Shown piece after piece: positions 7,259 through 16,933 of a stretch of 64,000 bases of DNA; the stretch's first letter is position 1, and each line of letters begins with the position of its first letter. Position numbers and translations under genes: made by a program. The notes beneath the pieces were generated by a model, which was not told the DNA's origin, made no database searches, and was given only the letters and a program-made list of their open reading frames with translations. The stretch comes from SZUA-36 sp963704855 (GTDB lineage Bacteria > Pseudomonadota > Gammaproteobacteria > Xanthomonadales > SZUA-36), in contig CAVPHY010000024.1 of assembly GCA_963704855.1 (NCBI GenBank), forward strand, positions 248,001 to 312,000. The letters run 5' to 3'.

Positions 7259-9082
7259 ATGGCAGAAAACTATTTCATGCAGGCCTTTGTCTACCTTGCA
7301 GCGGCGGTCATCGCGGTTCCGATAGCCAAGCGCCTCGGTCTTGGTTCTGCGCTTGGTTACCTGCTGGCAGGGGTGATTATCGGTCCGAACCTGTTGTCTC
7401 TGGTGGGTCACAAAGGTCGGGACGTCATGCATTTTGCCGAGTTTGGCGTGGTGTTGATGCTCTTCCTCGTCGGTCTTGAACTACAGCCTTCCGTGTTGTG
7501 GCGTATGCGTGTACCGATTATTGGTTTGGGTGGTTTGCAGGTTGCAGTCACCGCAGCCGCGATCGGATACCTGTGTACTTTTATTGGTTTCGAATGGCAA
7601 ACGGCACTGGTGATTGGCCTGGTGCTGTCGATGTCATCAACGGCTATCGTTTTGCAGACTCTGAATGAGAAAGGCTGGATGAAAACCGTCGCCGGCCAGA
7701 GCAGTTTCTCGGTACTTCTCTTCCAGGATGTCGCGGTCATTTTCATGCTGGCAGCCATACCGTTTCTTGCCCTGCCGGTTTTCATGGATGGCGGGCAATT
7801 GATGGAGCATGCGTCGCCTTCGCAAGGATCAGAGCGGGCCGGGTGGTTGAGTGCAGTACTGGTCCTGGGTGTGGTGGTCGGCATTGTATTGGCCGGCAGG
7901 TTTTTGGCCAGGCCGATGTTTCGTTACATTGCCAAAACCCATAGCAACGAGATTTTTATCGCAACTGCATTGTTGATTATTGTCGGTGTAACACTGTCAA
8001 TGAATGCCGTAGGCCTGTCGCCGGCCCTCGGCACTTTTCTCGCGGGCGTGGTCCTGGCTGAAAGTGAATTCAGGCATGAGATTGAAATCAGTATCGAGCC
8101 CTTCAAGGGCCTGTTGCTGGGCCTGTTCTTTATCTCCGTGGGGGCAAGTATTGATTTACGCATGATGCTGTCAGAGCCGTTGCTGATCGCAGGGCTGGTG
8201 CTGGGGCTGATGGTCCTCAAGTTTGTTGTGCTGCTTATACTTGGCCGTGTTTTCAAATTGCAGCTGGCGGATAACCTGATGTTCAGCTTTGCACTCGCCC
8301 AGGGTGGTGAATTCGCCTTCCTGCTGGTCTCATTCGCGTTGCAGAGCCATGCGCTGGATATGGAAACTGCCAACCGCCTGATCATGGTCGTCGTGCTTTC
8401 CATGATGCTGACACCGGTCGCCATTATCTTGTTTGAAAAGGTTATTCAACCGCGTCTTGTCAAAGCCTACACAGAGCGGGAGCACGATCATATTGATGAT
8501 GCTGATAACCCCGTGATCATTGCCGGATACGGGCGCTTTGGACAGGTTGTCTCGCGCCTGCTCAAAGCCAGCGGCTATGAATCCACGCTGTTGGATCATG
8601 ATGCGGGGCAGATCGAATTAACCGGTCGCTTTGGCAACAAGGTGTTCTATGGTGACGCCGCGAATATGGAACTGTTGCGATCTGCAGGCGCCGGGCGTGC
8701 ACGCTTGCTGGTTATAGCAATAGATGAACGGCAGAAGGCTATCCAGATGATCCATGGTGTCCACAAGCAGTTTCCCGGTTTGAAAATCCTGGCCCGGGCC
8801 TACGACCGCACCCATGCCTATGAACTGATCCACGCAGGCGCTGACTATATCGCCCGTGAAACTTTTGGCTCGGCGCTTTCGATGGGTGAGGAGGCTCTCA
8901 AGTTACTGGGTCATTCGGATCAGCGTGCCAAACGCATGGTCGAAAGCTTCGATAAACACGATACCGAGGGTATGCACAGGCTCTCGGAAGTCTGGGGCGA
9001 TGACCATGAGTATGGTTTGCGTATCCGCCAGAACCTTGAAGACCTCGAGGATGTGCTGAAAGAGGATATGGAACATCCTTAG
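7259..9082 (+). CDS. CPA2-family K+/H+ antiporter with RCK domain (KefB/KefC-like)
   Basis: 607 residues from ATG 7259, chosen because AGGAG at 7245-7249 is spaced nine bases from it; another ATG lies six bases earlier. About 12-13 membrane helices span residues 5-390, including FLVGLELQPSVLWRMR and LSPALGTFLAGVVLAESEFRH. A linker leads to a Rossmann RCK/TrkA-N domain with NPVIIAGYGRFGQVVSRLL (about 422-440) and YGDAANMELLRSAGA. KefB/C proteins export K+ in exchange for H+ during electrophile stress under glutathione control. No KefF/G-type ancillary gene lies nearby, so glutathione gating is unproven. Confidence 0.9.
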   Translation: MAENYFMQAFVYLAAAVIAVPIAKRLGLGSALGYLLAGVIIGPNLLSLVGHKGRDVMHFAEFGVVLMLFLVGLELQPSVLWRMRVPIIGLGGLQVAVTAAAIGYLCTFIGFEWQTALVIGLVLSMSSTAIVLQTLNEKGWMKTVAGQSSFSVLLFQDVAVIFMLAAIPFLALPVFMDGGQLMEHASPSQGSERAGWLSAVLVLGVVVGIVLAGRFLARPMFRYIAKTHSNEIFIATALLIIVGVTLSMNAVGLSPALGTFLAGVVLAESEFRHEIEISIEPFKGLLLGLFFISVGASIDLRMMLSEPLLIAGLVLGLMVLKFVVLLILGRVFKLQLADNLMFSFALAQGGEFAFLLVSFALQSHALDMETANRLIMVVVLSMMLTPVAIILFEKVIQPRLVKAYTEREHDHIDDADNPVIIAGYGRFGQVVSRLLKASGYESTLLDHDAGQIELTGRFGNKVFYGDAANMELLRSAGAGRARLLVIAIDERQKAIQMIHGVHKQFPGLKILARAYDRTHAYELIHAGADYIARETFGSALSMGEEALKLLGHSDQRAKRMVESFDKHDTEGMHRLSEVWGDDHEYGLRIRQNLEDLEDVLKEDMEHP

Positions 9083-9094
9083 AGCAGTGCCGCG

Positions 9095-9125
9095 CCCGGA
9101 CTTCGCGCGGGCAGTGAAGTCCGGG
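9095..9125. terminator. Hairpin between convergent antiporter and M20 genes
   Basis: A perfect 10-bp stem (CCCGGACTTC 9095-9104, GAAGTCCGGG 9116-9125) encloses an 11-base loop. No T-run follows, so it is a plausible but non-canonical shared terminator for two genes that converge here. Confidence 0.5.
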
Positions 9126-9146
9126 TGTTAGCGGCCTGTGCAGAGG

Positions 9147-10565
9147 CTATCTTGAGCAATGATCCGCGATCACCTGTGCAACACAGGTGGTGAGCTTGCG
9201 GGCAAACGGAATGTGCAGAAACTCGTTCGGTCCATGCGCATTGGATTTCGGCCCCAGCACACCGGTGATCATGAACTGCGCCTCGGGGAAAAAGTCACCC
9301 AGCATGGCCATGAACGGAATCGTACCGCCCTCACCCATGTACATGACACTCTGGCCATAGCTGCCCTGAGAGGCCTTTTCCAGGGAGGCGTGCAACCAGG
9401 GTGCAATTTCCGGCGCATTCCAGCCGCTTGCAGCATGGTCAAGCTCGAAGCTGACTTTTGCATTGCTCGGCGGATCGGCTTCGAGGGTTTCCTTCATGAC
9501 CCGGCTCGCTGCTACCCCATCCACGGTGGCCGGTATACGCATTGAAAGTTTCAACGCGGTATACGGACGCAGAACATTGCCGGCGGACGCCAGTTCGGGC
9601 ATACCGCCGATACCGGTATACGACAGGGCCGGTCGCCAGGTGCGGTTCAGGATGCGTTCCACGTTATTTGCGGCCATCGGCTCAACCCCGTCGGTAAACG
9701 GATAGGCCTGCCAGATCTTGTCGCCCAACGCCTCAGCCATGGCGCGAGTCTGCTCCATCCGTTGTTCCGGAATAGGGGCGTAGAGGTCCTTTAGCAGAAC
9801 CGTACCGGTTTTCTCATCTTCCAGCCTGCTCACCAGTTGCCGCAGCACGCGGAAACTCGAAGGCACCACGCCCGAGGCATAACCTGAATGAACACCTTCC
9901 TGTAACACATCGGCGCGCAGTGTTCCGGCGGCCATGCCGCGCAGTGAAACCGTCAACCACAGTTGTTCGTAATTGCCGGCACCGGAATCCAGGCAGACTA
10001 CCAGTGAAGGGGTGCCGATTTTTTCTTTCAGGTGATCGATATAAAACGGCAGGTCATAGCTGCCGGATTCTTCGCAGGCTTCGATGATAACTACGATACG
10101 TGCATGCGGCAGGCCCTGCCTTTGCACCGCCATGATGGCTGCCAGCGAGCTATAGGCCGCATAACCGTCATCCGCGCCACCACGGCCGTAGAGTTTCCCA
10201 TCCTTTATAACCGGTATCCACGGCCCCAGGCCCTCGGCCCAACCGGTCATTTCCGGTTGCTTGTCGAGGTGGCCATACATCAGGATGGTGTCATCGGGAT
10301 CAACATCACCCTGTGGCGGGATCTCCATGAAGATCAGCGGCGTGCGGCCTTCAAGCCGGATAATATCCAGGGTCATACCACTGACATCCTGCGCCTTGCA
10401 CCAGCTGAAGATCTGCTGGACAGCATCCTCCATGTAACCGTGTTTCTGCCAGTCGGCATCAAAATGGGGCGATTTATTGGGGATCTTGATGTACTCGACG
10501 AGTTCGGGAACGATGGAGTCCATCCACATTTCATCAATAAAGTCCTGCGCAATCTTCTGATCCAC
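9147..10565 (-). CDS. M20-family metallopeptidase (carnosinase/CNDP-type)
   Basis: 472 residues from GTG 10565, preceded by AAGGAAAG. Zinc-site motifs are in place: ILMYGHLDKQP (His and catalytic Asp, near 95), GRGGADDGYAAYSS (bridging Asp, near 130), EACEESGS (catalytic Glu plus ligand Glu, near 163) and a late His in ITGVLGPKSNAHGPNE. A dimerisation domain lies between. No signal peptide is seen, so it acts in the cytosol. This subfamily cleaves dipeptides or short peptides after uptake, which fits the POT peptide transporter transcribed divergently from it. Confidence 0.92.
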   Translation of the reverse strand: MDQKIAQDFIDEMWMDSIVPELVEYIKIPNKSPHFDADWQKHGYMEDAVQQIFSWCKAQDVSGMTLDIIRLEGRTPLIFMEIPPQGDVDPDDTILMYGHLDKQPEMTGWAEGLGPWIPVIKDGKLYGRGGADDGYAAYSSLAAIMAVQRQGLPHARIVVIIEACEESGSYDLPFYIDHLKEKIGTPSLVVCLDSGAGNYEQLWLTVSLRGMAAGTLRADVLQEGVHSGYASGVVPSSFRVLRQLVSRLEDEKTGTVLLKDLYAPIPEQRMEQTRAMAEALGDKIWQAYPFTDGVEPMAANNVERILNRTWRPALSYTGIGGMPELASAGNVLRPYTALKLSMRIPATVDGVAASRVMKETLEADPPSNAKVSFELDHAASGWNAPEIAPWLHASLEKASQGSYGQSVMYMGEGGTIPFMAMLGDFFPEAQFMITGVLGPKSNAHGPNEFLHIPFARKLTTCVAQVIADHCSR

Positions 10566-10747
10566 TATTCTTTCCTTGTTCTGATTGATTAGTGGCCTGA
10601 TTATCGCACGCCTGCAGACTTCGATGTAAAGGTGATAACGGAATATGCGATTGACCGCGGGCAGTGGTATGCTTGCCTTTCGTTTATCACGGTGGTTATT
10701 CGTGATAACAAAATAAAATCACTCAAAACAAAATTGGAGCTGCAAAC

Positions 10748-12288
10748 GTGACCAATCAAACAGAGGGCGCTACCGCCCTGCAACCTGACCTGCCACCGGG
10801 GGAATTTTTAGGCCACCCCAAGGCCTTATGGCAATTATTCAATATCGAGATGTGGGAACGCTTTGCCTACTATGGCATGCGGGCAGTGCTGGCGGTTTAT
10901 GTGGCCACAACTTTCTTTGCACATCTCGGTGCAGGAGCCAATGCCGAGGCCAGCCTGGTCTACGGTGGTTATACCGCGTTGGTTTACGCGACCGGTATCG
11001 CCGGCGGCTATATCGCTGACCGAATCCTCGGTTATCAACGGTCCATCCTGTTGGGAGCCATTATTATGGCTGCCGGTCTATTCGTGCTGCTGATCGAGGA
11101 TCTCACCTGGTTTCTGGTCGGTCTGTCCCTGATCGTTTCCGGTAACGGTCTGTTCAAGCCCAATATTTCCACCATGATCGGCAAACTCTATGCACCCGGT
11201 GATGTCCGCCGTGATTCAGGTTTTACCATTTTCTACATGGGTATCAACCTCGGTGCGATGATTGCGCCGATCATTACCGCCTCGTGGATCGGTGCAACCT
11301 GGGGTCTGAAATGGGGCTTCTTCGCAGCCGGTATCGGCATGATCCTGTCAACGCTGTTCCTCGAGGTTGCCAAGAAGTCGCTCGGACATGTTGGCCTGCC
11401 CGGGGAAGGCAAGGAAGGCTGGGGCCGGTTTTTCGCTGTTGGTGCTGGCGCCATCGTACTGGCCGGGATCGTCTACTTCCTGCTGTCGGAAAGCACCATT
11501 CTGGGTTACCTGCTGATCGCCATCATGCTTGGGCTTATCCTTTATTTCATCATGGCCGGCATCAGGTCGAACAACAAGGTGCAGACTGCACCGCTACATC
11601 GCGATGATCATCCTGTTCGCTGCCAATGCCTGTTTCTGGGCGCTGTTTGAACAGGCCGGCAGTTCGCTGAACTTCTTCGCGCGCGAGTTTGTCGACACCG
11701 ATGTATGGCACGCATGGAAACCTGGCAGGCCGGTGGTTTTGGTATCTTCCAGTCACTCAACCCGCTTTATATCCTGATTTTTGCACCGGTATTCGCCACG
11801 TTGTGGCCGAAGCTGGACCAGATGAGTATGAACCCGTCCATTCCGCGCAAGTTTGCGCTGGGCCTTATCCAGGTGGCCCTGGGTTTCTACCTGCTGGTTT
11901 TCGCGATTGGCAATATGACAAAACGCTGCCGGCCTGGTGCCGTGGATTTTCCTGGCAATGTACCTACTTGCTGCATACCACCGGTGAGCTCTGCCTGTCA
12001 CCGATCGGCCTGAGCATGGTGACCAAGCTGGCCGATGAAAAGGAAGTCGGTCTGGCCATGGGTGGCTGGTTCCTGTCCATCGCAATGGCGCAGTACGTGG
12101 CCGGTATCATCGCCGCGCTGGCATCCGGTGGCACCAATAGCGGTGCGCACGGTGAAGAAACGGTTGCCGCGACCATCACGCAGTACTCCGGTGTCTACAT
12201 GCAGTTGTTCTGGATCGGTCTGATTGTTGGTCTGGCTTACCTGGTACTTGCACCGCTGATCAACAAGCTGATGCACGGCGTGAAGTAA
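10748..12288 (+). CDS. POT/PTR2 proton-coupled oligopeptide transporter, frameshifted
   Basis: It starts at GTG 10748 eight bases after a GGAG. The N-terminal 280 residues are intact: EMWERFAYYGMRAVL is the helix-1 ExxERF motif and FTIFYMGINLGAMIAP the PTR2 signature. From about 11575 the family sequence changes frame at least four times (near 11580, 11700, 11925 and 11950-11975), passing through FFAREFVDTDV, FQSLNPLYILIFAPVFATLW and HTTGELCLSPIGLSMVTKLA to the stop at 12288. The rebuilt protein is about 510 residues. The clustered breaks look like poor base calling, though real decay cannot be excluded. It imports di- and tripeptides across the inner membrane, matching the neighbouring M20 peptidase. 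Confidence 0.82.
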
Positions 12289-12312
12289 AACATTCAGATG
12301 TGATTGAAAAAA

Positions 12313-12340
12313 GCCCCGGCATCGACCGGGGCTTTTAATT
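12313..12340 (+). terminator. Rho-independent terminator after the POT transporter
   Basis: The stem GCCCCGG (12313-12319) pairs with CCGGGGC (12326-12332) around CATCGA and is followed by TTTTAATTTT. A-runs precede it, so it may act in both directions. Confidence 0.9.
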
Positions 12341-12383
12341 TTCAGTGTTAAGATACCCGCTTTATTTTCTGCGGAATCCCGAT

Positions 12384-14156
12384 ATGACACATTTATTTGC
12401 GCGAACCCTGTTATCGCTGACCTGTTTCACCCTGCTTGGCCTCACAGCCTGCAACCGGGCTGAAGAGCCAGCGCCCATAGTAGCCACCGAGGCAGAAATC
12501 ACGCAGGCCGAGACCTGGGAACAGTTTGTAGAACGGCAGATAGAGGCGCACATCGCTGCCCATCCGCAATGGGCGGTGTTCCAGGGGCGTCATGAGTTTG
12601 ACGGCCAGCTACCGGACTGGAGTCGTGGGGCCATCGAAAAGGAAATCGCACGTTTGCACCTTCAGCGTGAAGAGGCCATGGCATTTGCAGGTGAACAGAT
12701 GAGTGCAGAACAGCTGTACCAGCGCGAATACCTCGTTTCGCGCGTGGACCAGGATCTGTTCTGGATGGAAAAGGCACGCTGGCCTTTCCGCAATCCCGAG
12801 TACTACTTTGGCTGGCTGAGTGATTCACTGGACCCAAGCCCGTATATTGCGTTGGACTACGCGCCGCTCGAGGAGCGTATGCGGGCGTTTAACCTCTACC
12901 TGGAAAACGTCCCGAGGGCGATCGCTCAAATCCAGGAAAACCTGGCCATGCCGATGCCGCGCACCTGGTTACAGCTGGGTATCGACGGTTTTGGCGGCTA
13001 TGCAGAATATTTCCGCGATGACGTACCCGCTGTGTGGGCCGCCGTTGAAAACCCGGAACTGCAGCAGGCGTTTGCCAGTGCCAATGCCGCAGCCATCGTA
13101 GCAATGCAGGGTATCACTGACTGGTTGAAATCTAATTTACCGGATGCGACTGAAAATTTTGCCCTGGGCCCTGATCTGTTCCGCGACATGTTATGGGATA
13201 CCGAGCGTGTCGATATTTCCCTCGATGAGCTCGAAGCTATTGGCCGGGCCGACATGGCGCGCAACCTGCAAAGCCTGAACGAGGCCTGTGCAGCGTTCGC
13301 TCCGGGTCTCAGCCTGCAGGATTGTTTTGCGAAGATGTCCGGCAATAAGCCCAGGGAGGACTCTGTTCAAAGCGCACGTGAACAGTTACAGGAAACCCGC
13401 AAATTTATCGTCCAGGAAGACCTGGTCAGCATCCCGGGCACCGAGGAGGCAAAGGTCAATGTGGCACCGCCGTATGCGCGTTCCAACTTTGCCTATATCA
13501 ACATCCCGGGCGCCTGGGAAAAAAACCAGCCATCCGTCTACTACATCTCACCACCCAACCCTGCCTGGCCTGAAGATGTCCAGGCGGATTATATTGCCGG
13601 TGAGGCAGACCTGTTGTTCACCTCGGTGCACGAAGTCTGGCCCGGTCACTTTCTGAATTTCCTGCATGCCAACCGCGCGCCCTTTTTCTATGGCCGTGTA
13701 TTTGTCGGTTATGCCTTTGCCGAGGGTTGGGCTCATTACACCGAGGAAATGATGCTCGAAGCCGGTCTGCGCAACCAGGATCCAGAAACCCGTATCGGCC
13801 AGATCAGTAACGCCCTGTTGCGTGATGCGCGATTTCTGTCGGCTATCGGCTTGCATACCCGGGGCTGGTCGGTTGAAGACTCGGAAAAGTTTTTCAGGGA
13901 GGAGGCCTTCCAGGGCGAGGGCACGGCCATTCAGCAGGCCGCCCGCGGCACCTATGACCCGGCCTACCTGAATTACACCATGGGTAAACTGATGATCAAA
14001 CGCCTGCGTGATGACTGGGCTGCCACCCGAGGCGGCAGAACTGCCTGGCGTGAATTTCACGATACGTTCCTGAGCTACGGCGGCCCGCCGATACCGCTGG
14101 TGCGAATGCAAATGATGGGCGAAAGCAAACCGGAGGCCGTGTTTCCGGCGTACTGA
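12384..14156 (+). CDS. DUF885-family lipoprotein (predicted metallopeptidase)
   Basis: 590 residues from ATG 12384. The N-terminus LLSLTCFTLLGLTACNRAEE has a lipobox (LTAC), so it is a predicted lipoprotein. DUF885 spans nearly the whole chain. The motif TSVHEVWPGHFLNF (about 418) carries an HExxxGH arrangement resembling a zinc peptidase site, and EGWAHYTEEMMLEAG downstream supplies the third-ligand Glu typical of the family. DUF885 proteins are predicted but poorly characterised metallopeptidases. A second, non-lipidated DUF885 protein is at 22866. A GNAT gene converges on it. Confidence 0.85.
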   Translation: MTHLFARTLLSLTCFTLLGLTACNRAEEPAPIVATEAEITQAETWEQFVERQIEAHIAAHPQWAVFQGRHEFDGQLPDWSRGAIEKEIARLHLQREEAMAFAGEQMSAEQLYQREYLVSRVDQDLFWMEKARWPFRNPEYYFGWLSDSLDPSPYIALDYAPLEERMRAFNLYLENVPRAIAQIQENLAMPMPRTWLQLGIDGFGGYAEYFRDDVPAVWAAVENPELQQAFASANAAAIVAMQGITDWLKSNLPDATENFALGPDLFRDMLWDTERVDISLDELEAIGRADMARNLQSLNEACAAFAPGLSLQDCFAKMSGNKPREDSVQSAREQLQETRKFIVQEDLVSIPGTEEAKVNVAPPYARSNFAYINIPGAWEKNQPSVYYISPPNPAWPEDVQADYIAGEADLLFTSVHEVWPGHFLNFLHANRAPFFYGRVFVGYAFAEGWAHYTEEMMLEAGLRNQDPETRIGQISNALLRDARFLSAIGLHTRGWSVEDSEKFFREEAFQGEGTAIQQAARGTYDPAYLNYTMGKLMIKRLRDDWAATRGGRTAWREFHDTFLSYGGPPIPLVRMQMMGESKPEAVFPAY

Positions 14157-14165
14157 TACTTAAAT

Positions 14166-14678
14166 CTACCCGGCTTCCAGTTCCCTCACCATCCAGGTAC
14201 CACAGCTCGTGTGGCCGGTATTTCCCATGGGCTGATCGAGGTATTTGAATCCATGCCTGCCATACAGGCGGCGGGCCTGTTGCATATTGTCCATGGTTTC
14301 AAGGTAACATTTTTTAAAGCCGGCCCGCGTGGCATCTTCAAGACACAGGTTCAGCAATTGTGTACCGACACCCAGGCCCCGAAGCTCGGACATGAAATAC
14401 ATTTTGCGTAATTCGCAGGTGTCATCATCGGCTCCCTGCAGTGGCCCAAATCCACCGCAACCCTGGATTTTGCCACCCAATTCCACCACGTAGAATGCCG
14501 CACGTTCCGGTGCATACGCGGTATACATATCATCTACTTCGGAATCATTGATAGAGAAACCGCGGCCCACGGCCTCGAACTCCGTCATTACCAGGCGGAT
14601 GATCTCGGCAATCCGGGCATTATCATCCTTCTCTATGGTCCGGATTCGTAAATTTGCCTTGCGCATTTTTTGAGTCAC
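14166..14678 (-). CDS. GNAT-family N-acetyltransferase
   Basis: 170 residues from GTG 14678, chosen because AAGAGG is spaced six bases from it; ATG codons at 14699 and 14705 lack such a site. The GNAT core shows AFYVVELGGKIQGCGGFGPL (strands 3-4), LRKMYFMSELRGLGVGTQLL (the acetyl-CoA pyrophosphate loop, motif A, about 95-115) and YLETMDNMQQARRLYGRHGF (motif B). It acetylates an unknown small molecule or protein in the cytosol. It is divergent from the DUF4097 gene; the gap of 74 bases must hold both promoters. Confidence 0.88.
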   Translation of the reverse strand: MTQKMRKANLRIRTIEKDDNARIAEIIRLVMTEFEAVGRGFSINDSEVDDMYTAYAPERAAFYVVELGGKIQGCGGFGPLQGADDDTCELRKMYFMSELRGLGVGTQLLNLCLEDATRAGFKKCYLETMDNMQQARRLYGRHGFKYLDQPMGNTGHTSCGTWMVRELEAG

Positions 14679-14752
14679 TTTAAACCTCTTCGATTGCATC
14701 CGCATCTAACCCACTATATACATTACTATAGACAATTCAGAGGAACTACATC
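14679..14752. promoter_or_regulatory. Divergent promoter region GNAT / DUF4097
   Basis: The stretch CTATATACATTACTATAGAC (about 14713-14732) is A+T rich and holds TATA-like hexamers on both strands. AGAGGA at 14739-14744 is the ribosome-binding site of the DUF4097 gene. The exact -35 boxes cannot be fixed by eye. Confidence 0.4.
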
Positions 14753-15508
14753 ATGAAATTCAGGACAATCGTACTTGCTGTCGCGTTGCTGGCTTCGGGC
14801 AGTCTTTTTGCGAGTGTTACAGAAGAGGAGACCTTCTCCTTCAAGTTGAATGAAGGAGGCCGTTTCAGTATTTCCAATGTGAATGGCTCAATTACCGTTA
14901 CAGGCGGCAGTGGCGATAGTGTCGAAATAGTCGCTTTCAAGAAAGCGGATAACCAGGAAGACCTGGATAAAATTGAGATCGAAATTTCCCACTCTGCCGA
15001 TGAAATAGTCGTGGAAACCGAGCTCGGCAAATCAAAAGGCTGGTTTTCTTACAATAACAACAGCGGCTCGGTCAAATATGATGTAACCGTACCGGCTGGC
15101 ACCTGGCTGGATACGGTTGATACGGTCAATGGTGATGTAACCATCAGTGGCGTATCCGGAAAAGTAGTTGCTGAATCCGTTAACGGTGGCCTGGAAATCA
15201 GTGACCTGGCAGGGGATGTTGAGCTTTCAACGGTCAACGGTGGAATCGATGCGGAATTTACCCGGCTTGAAGGCGAGCAACGTGTGAAAATGGAAACGGT
15301 CAATGGCCGTATAACTGTCAATTTGCCCGGCGATGCCGATGTTGAGATCAGCGCCGATACCCTCAATGGTGGAATTAATGCCAGTGATTTCGGCCTGAAA
15401 ACCGACAAGGGCTTTGTCGGCAGCGATTTGAACGGAAAAATTGGCAATGGCAGCGCCAGGCTCAGCATCGATACGGTTAATGGCGCGATTAAAATCCGGA
15501 AAAATTAG
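14753..15508 (+). CDS. Exported DUF4097-type beta-repeat protein
   Basis: 251 residues with a cleavable signal peptide (TIVLAVALLASGSLFASV). The mature protein is a right-handed beta-strand ladder: VNGSITVTGG, VNGDVTISGVSG, VNGGLEISDLAG, VNGGIDAEF, VNGRITVNLPG and VNGAIKIRKN repeat at about 20-40 residue spacing. This is the DUF4097/YvlB-like adhesin-fold pattern. Cells place such proteins in the periplasm or envelope and their role is unknown; some are linked to envelope stress responses. It has a good ribosome-binding site and stands alone. Confidence 0.85.
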   Translation: MKFRTIVLAVALLASGSLFASVTEEETFSFKLNEGGRFSISNVNGSITVTGGSGDSVEIVAFKKADNQEDLDKIEIEISHSADEIVVETELGKSKGWFSYNNNSGSVKYDVTVPAGTWLDTVDTVNGDVTISGVSGKVVAESVNGGLEISDLAGDVELSTVNGGIDAEFTRLEGEQRVKMETVNGRITVNLPGDADVEISADTLNGGINASDFGLKTDKGFVGSDLNGKIGNGSARLSIDTVNGAIKIRKN

Positions 15509-15652
15509 ATTGATTTAAACCTGCCTTTCGCGGGTTTCTGGCGACTCTTGAGTCTTGAATCTTGACTCGAACTTAGTATGGGCGGCAAGGCTATGCGGCA
15601 CCTTCATTCAGGCTAGGCTTGTAGGAACTCATTGATCAGTTAGGAAGCCAAG

Positions 15653-15750
15653 GTGATGTGGTGTCTTGCTTCAGGACACGGCGTAGATCCTTCCCTGGAG
15701 CCTCTGGCGCGACGTCCTGTCGCTCAAGGTCCTGAATCAAGACACCACAC
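15653..15750. repeat. Long imperfect inverted repeat, hairpin 1
   Basis: ATGTGGTGTCTTGCTTCAGGAC (15656-15677) pairs with GTCCTGAATCAAGACACCAC and two more bases (15729-15750), 20 of 22 positions matching. A smaller GCGAC/GTCGC stem sits inside the loop. The element lies in a 525-base gene-free gap that also holds hairpin 2. Confidence 0.7.
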
Positions 15751-15786
15751 CCCCTCGGCTTTGTGCAAAACCGCAGGTCAATGGTT

Positions 15787-15829
15787 TCTGACAGACTCGC
15801 ACGGCGTTTGCAAGACGCTGGGGCGGGTA
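15787..15829 (+). repeat. Dispersed intergenic repeat, copy 1
   Basis: 43 bases, 36 of which match 27984-28026. The shared core is TCGCACGGCGT, followed by GACGCTGGGG. It overlaps the left arm of hairpin 2. Confidence 0.6.
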
Positions 15830-15923
15830 GTTGGTTCCAGGACCTTACGAGGCAGGAGCCGAGAAAGAGCGATACAAGGATGTACTCGAGCGTGTCCTGG
15901 AAGTAACTACCCGCCCCAGCGTC
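15814..15923. repeat. Long imperfect inverted repeat, hairpin 2
   Basis: A perfect 19-bp stem (GACGCTGGGGCGGGTAGTT at 15814-15832 with its complement at 15905-15923) extends inward to about 30 bp with two mismatches, including CCAGGAC 15836-15842 against GTCCTGG 15893-15899. The loop is about 50 bases. No T-run follows. The left arm overlaps a motif repeated at 27984. Confidence 0.75.
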
Positions 15924-16033
15924 CCCACTACCCCAATTTTCTGATTGAATGATATTGATACACTTTGCGTTTAGTATTAAACTGCGCTCTGATATATCAC
16001 ATAATATATTAACAAATGACAGAGATAACAAAT

Positions 16034-16933
16034 ATGAATACAACAAGATGGCACGGTGTCTACCCGGCGGTAACGACGAAGTTCAAAGCGGATTTCAGCC
16101 TGGATATGGAAGCGATGGCCGAACACACGGAGTTCCAGTTGAATGCCGGTGTGCACGGTCTGATCATCCTCGGTTCATTGGGCGAAAACTCGACACTGGA
16201 TATGGATGAGAAACTCCTGTTAACCGGGTTTTTTATCAAGCAGGTCAATGGCCGGGTTCCGGTTCTGGCCTGTATCGCTGAATCCGACACACGCCAGGCC
16301 TGTCTCTACGCGCGCAGGGCCGAGGCCATGGGTATCGATGGATTCATGCTGTTGCCACCGATGCGTTATCCCAGCGACCAACGCGAAACCATGAGCTACC
16401 TCGAAGAGGTGGCTGCCGCTTCTGGTGTGCAGATCATGCTGTACAACAACCCGGTGGCCTATGGTACCGACCTGACCCCAGCTGATTTTGAGACGCTGGC
16501 TTCCAACCCGAAGTTCGTCGCCATCAAGGAATCATCAGCCAACACCCGACGGGTGCCGGAAATTCGCAGGAGAACCGGTGACCGCTATGCCATTTTTTGC
16601 GGGGTTGATGACCTCGCTTTCGAATGCATCTCGCTGGGCGCCGTTGGTTGGGTGGCCGGGCTGGTGGTGGCATTCCCGCGGGAAACGGTGCGTATTTACG
16701 AATTGATGTGTGCCGGTAAATGGGCCGAAGCCAGGCTGATCTATGAGTGGTTTCTGCCCTTGTTGAGCCTGGATATCGGACCAAAATTCGTCCAGCAGAT
16801 CAAGCTCGTCGAAGAAATCATGGGTGTCGGGTCAGCGACCGTGCGTTCACCCAGGTTGGCCTTGAGCGAAGCGGAGTCCCGTCATGTCCGGCAGATAGTT
16901 GAAACCGCACTGGCGAACCGACCGGTGGTATGA
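16034..16933 (+). CDS. DapA-family lyase, probable pyrroline-4-hydroxy-2-carboxylate deaminase (LhpC-like)
   Basis: 299 residues from ATG 16034, with AGAG nine bases upstream; ATG 16016 has no ribosome-binding site. It is a class I aldolase barrel: GLIILGSLGENSTL near 42, the catalytic Tyr in MLYNNPVAYG (Y137) and the Schiff-base lysine in FVAIKESSANT (K165). DHDPS activity is unlikely given the context: a GntR regulator, an FAD amine oxidase and a two-cysteine proline-racemase-family epimerase follow in the same direction. That set matches the trans-4-hydroxy-L-proline pathway, where this enzyme converts the pyrroline intermediate to alpha-ketoglutarate semialdehyde. It overlaps the regulator start by four bases. 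Confidence 0.82.
   Translation: MNTTRWHGVYPAVTTKFKADFSLDMEAMAEHTEFQLNAGVHGLIILGSLGENSTLDMDEKLLLTGFFIKQVNGRVPVLACIAESDTRQACLYARRAEAMGIDGFMLLPPMRYPSDQRETMSYLEEVAAASGVQIMLYNNPVAYGTDLTPADFETLASNPKFVAIKESSANTRRVPEIRRRTGDRYAIFCGVDDLAFECISLGAVGWVAGLVVAFPRETVRIYELMCAGKWAEARLIYEWFLPLLSLDIGPKFVQQIKLVEEIMGVGSATVRSPRLALSEAESRHVRQIVETALANRPVV

Noticed and set aside
16034..16933. dapA (dihydrodipicolinate synthase) for lysine synthesis
   Set aside because: The fold is shared, but the tight cluster with epimerase, FAD oxidase and FCD regulator fits hydroxyproline catabolism better.
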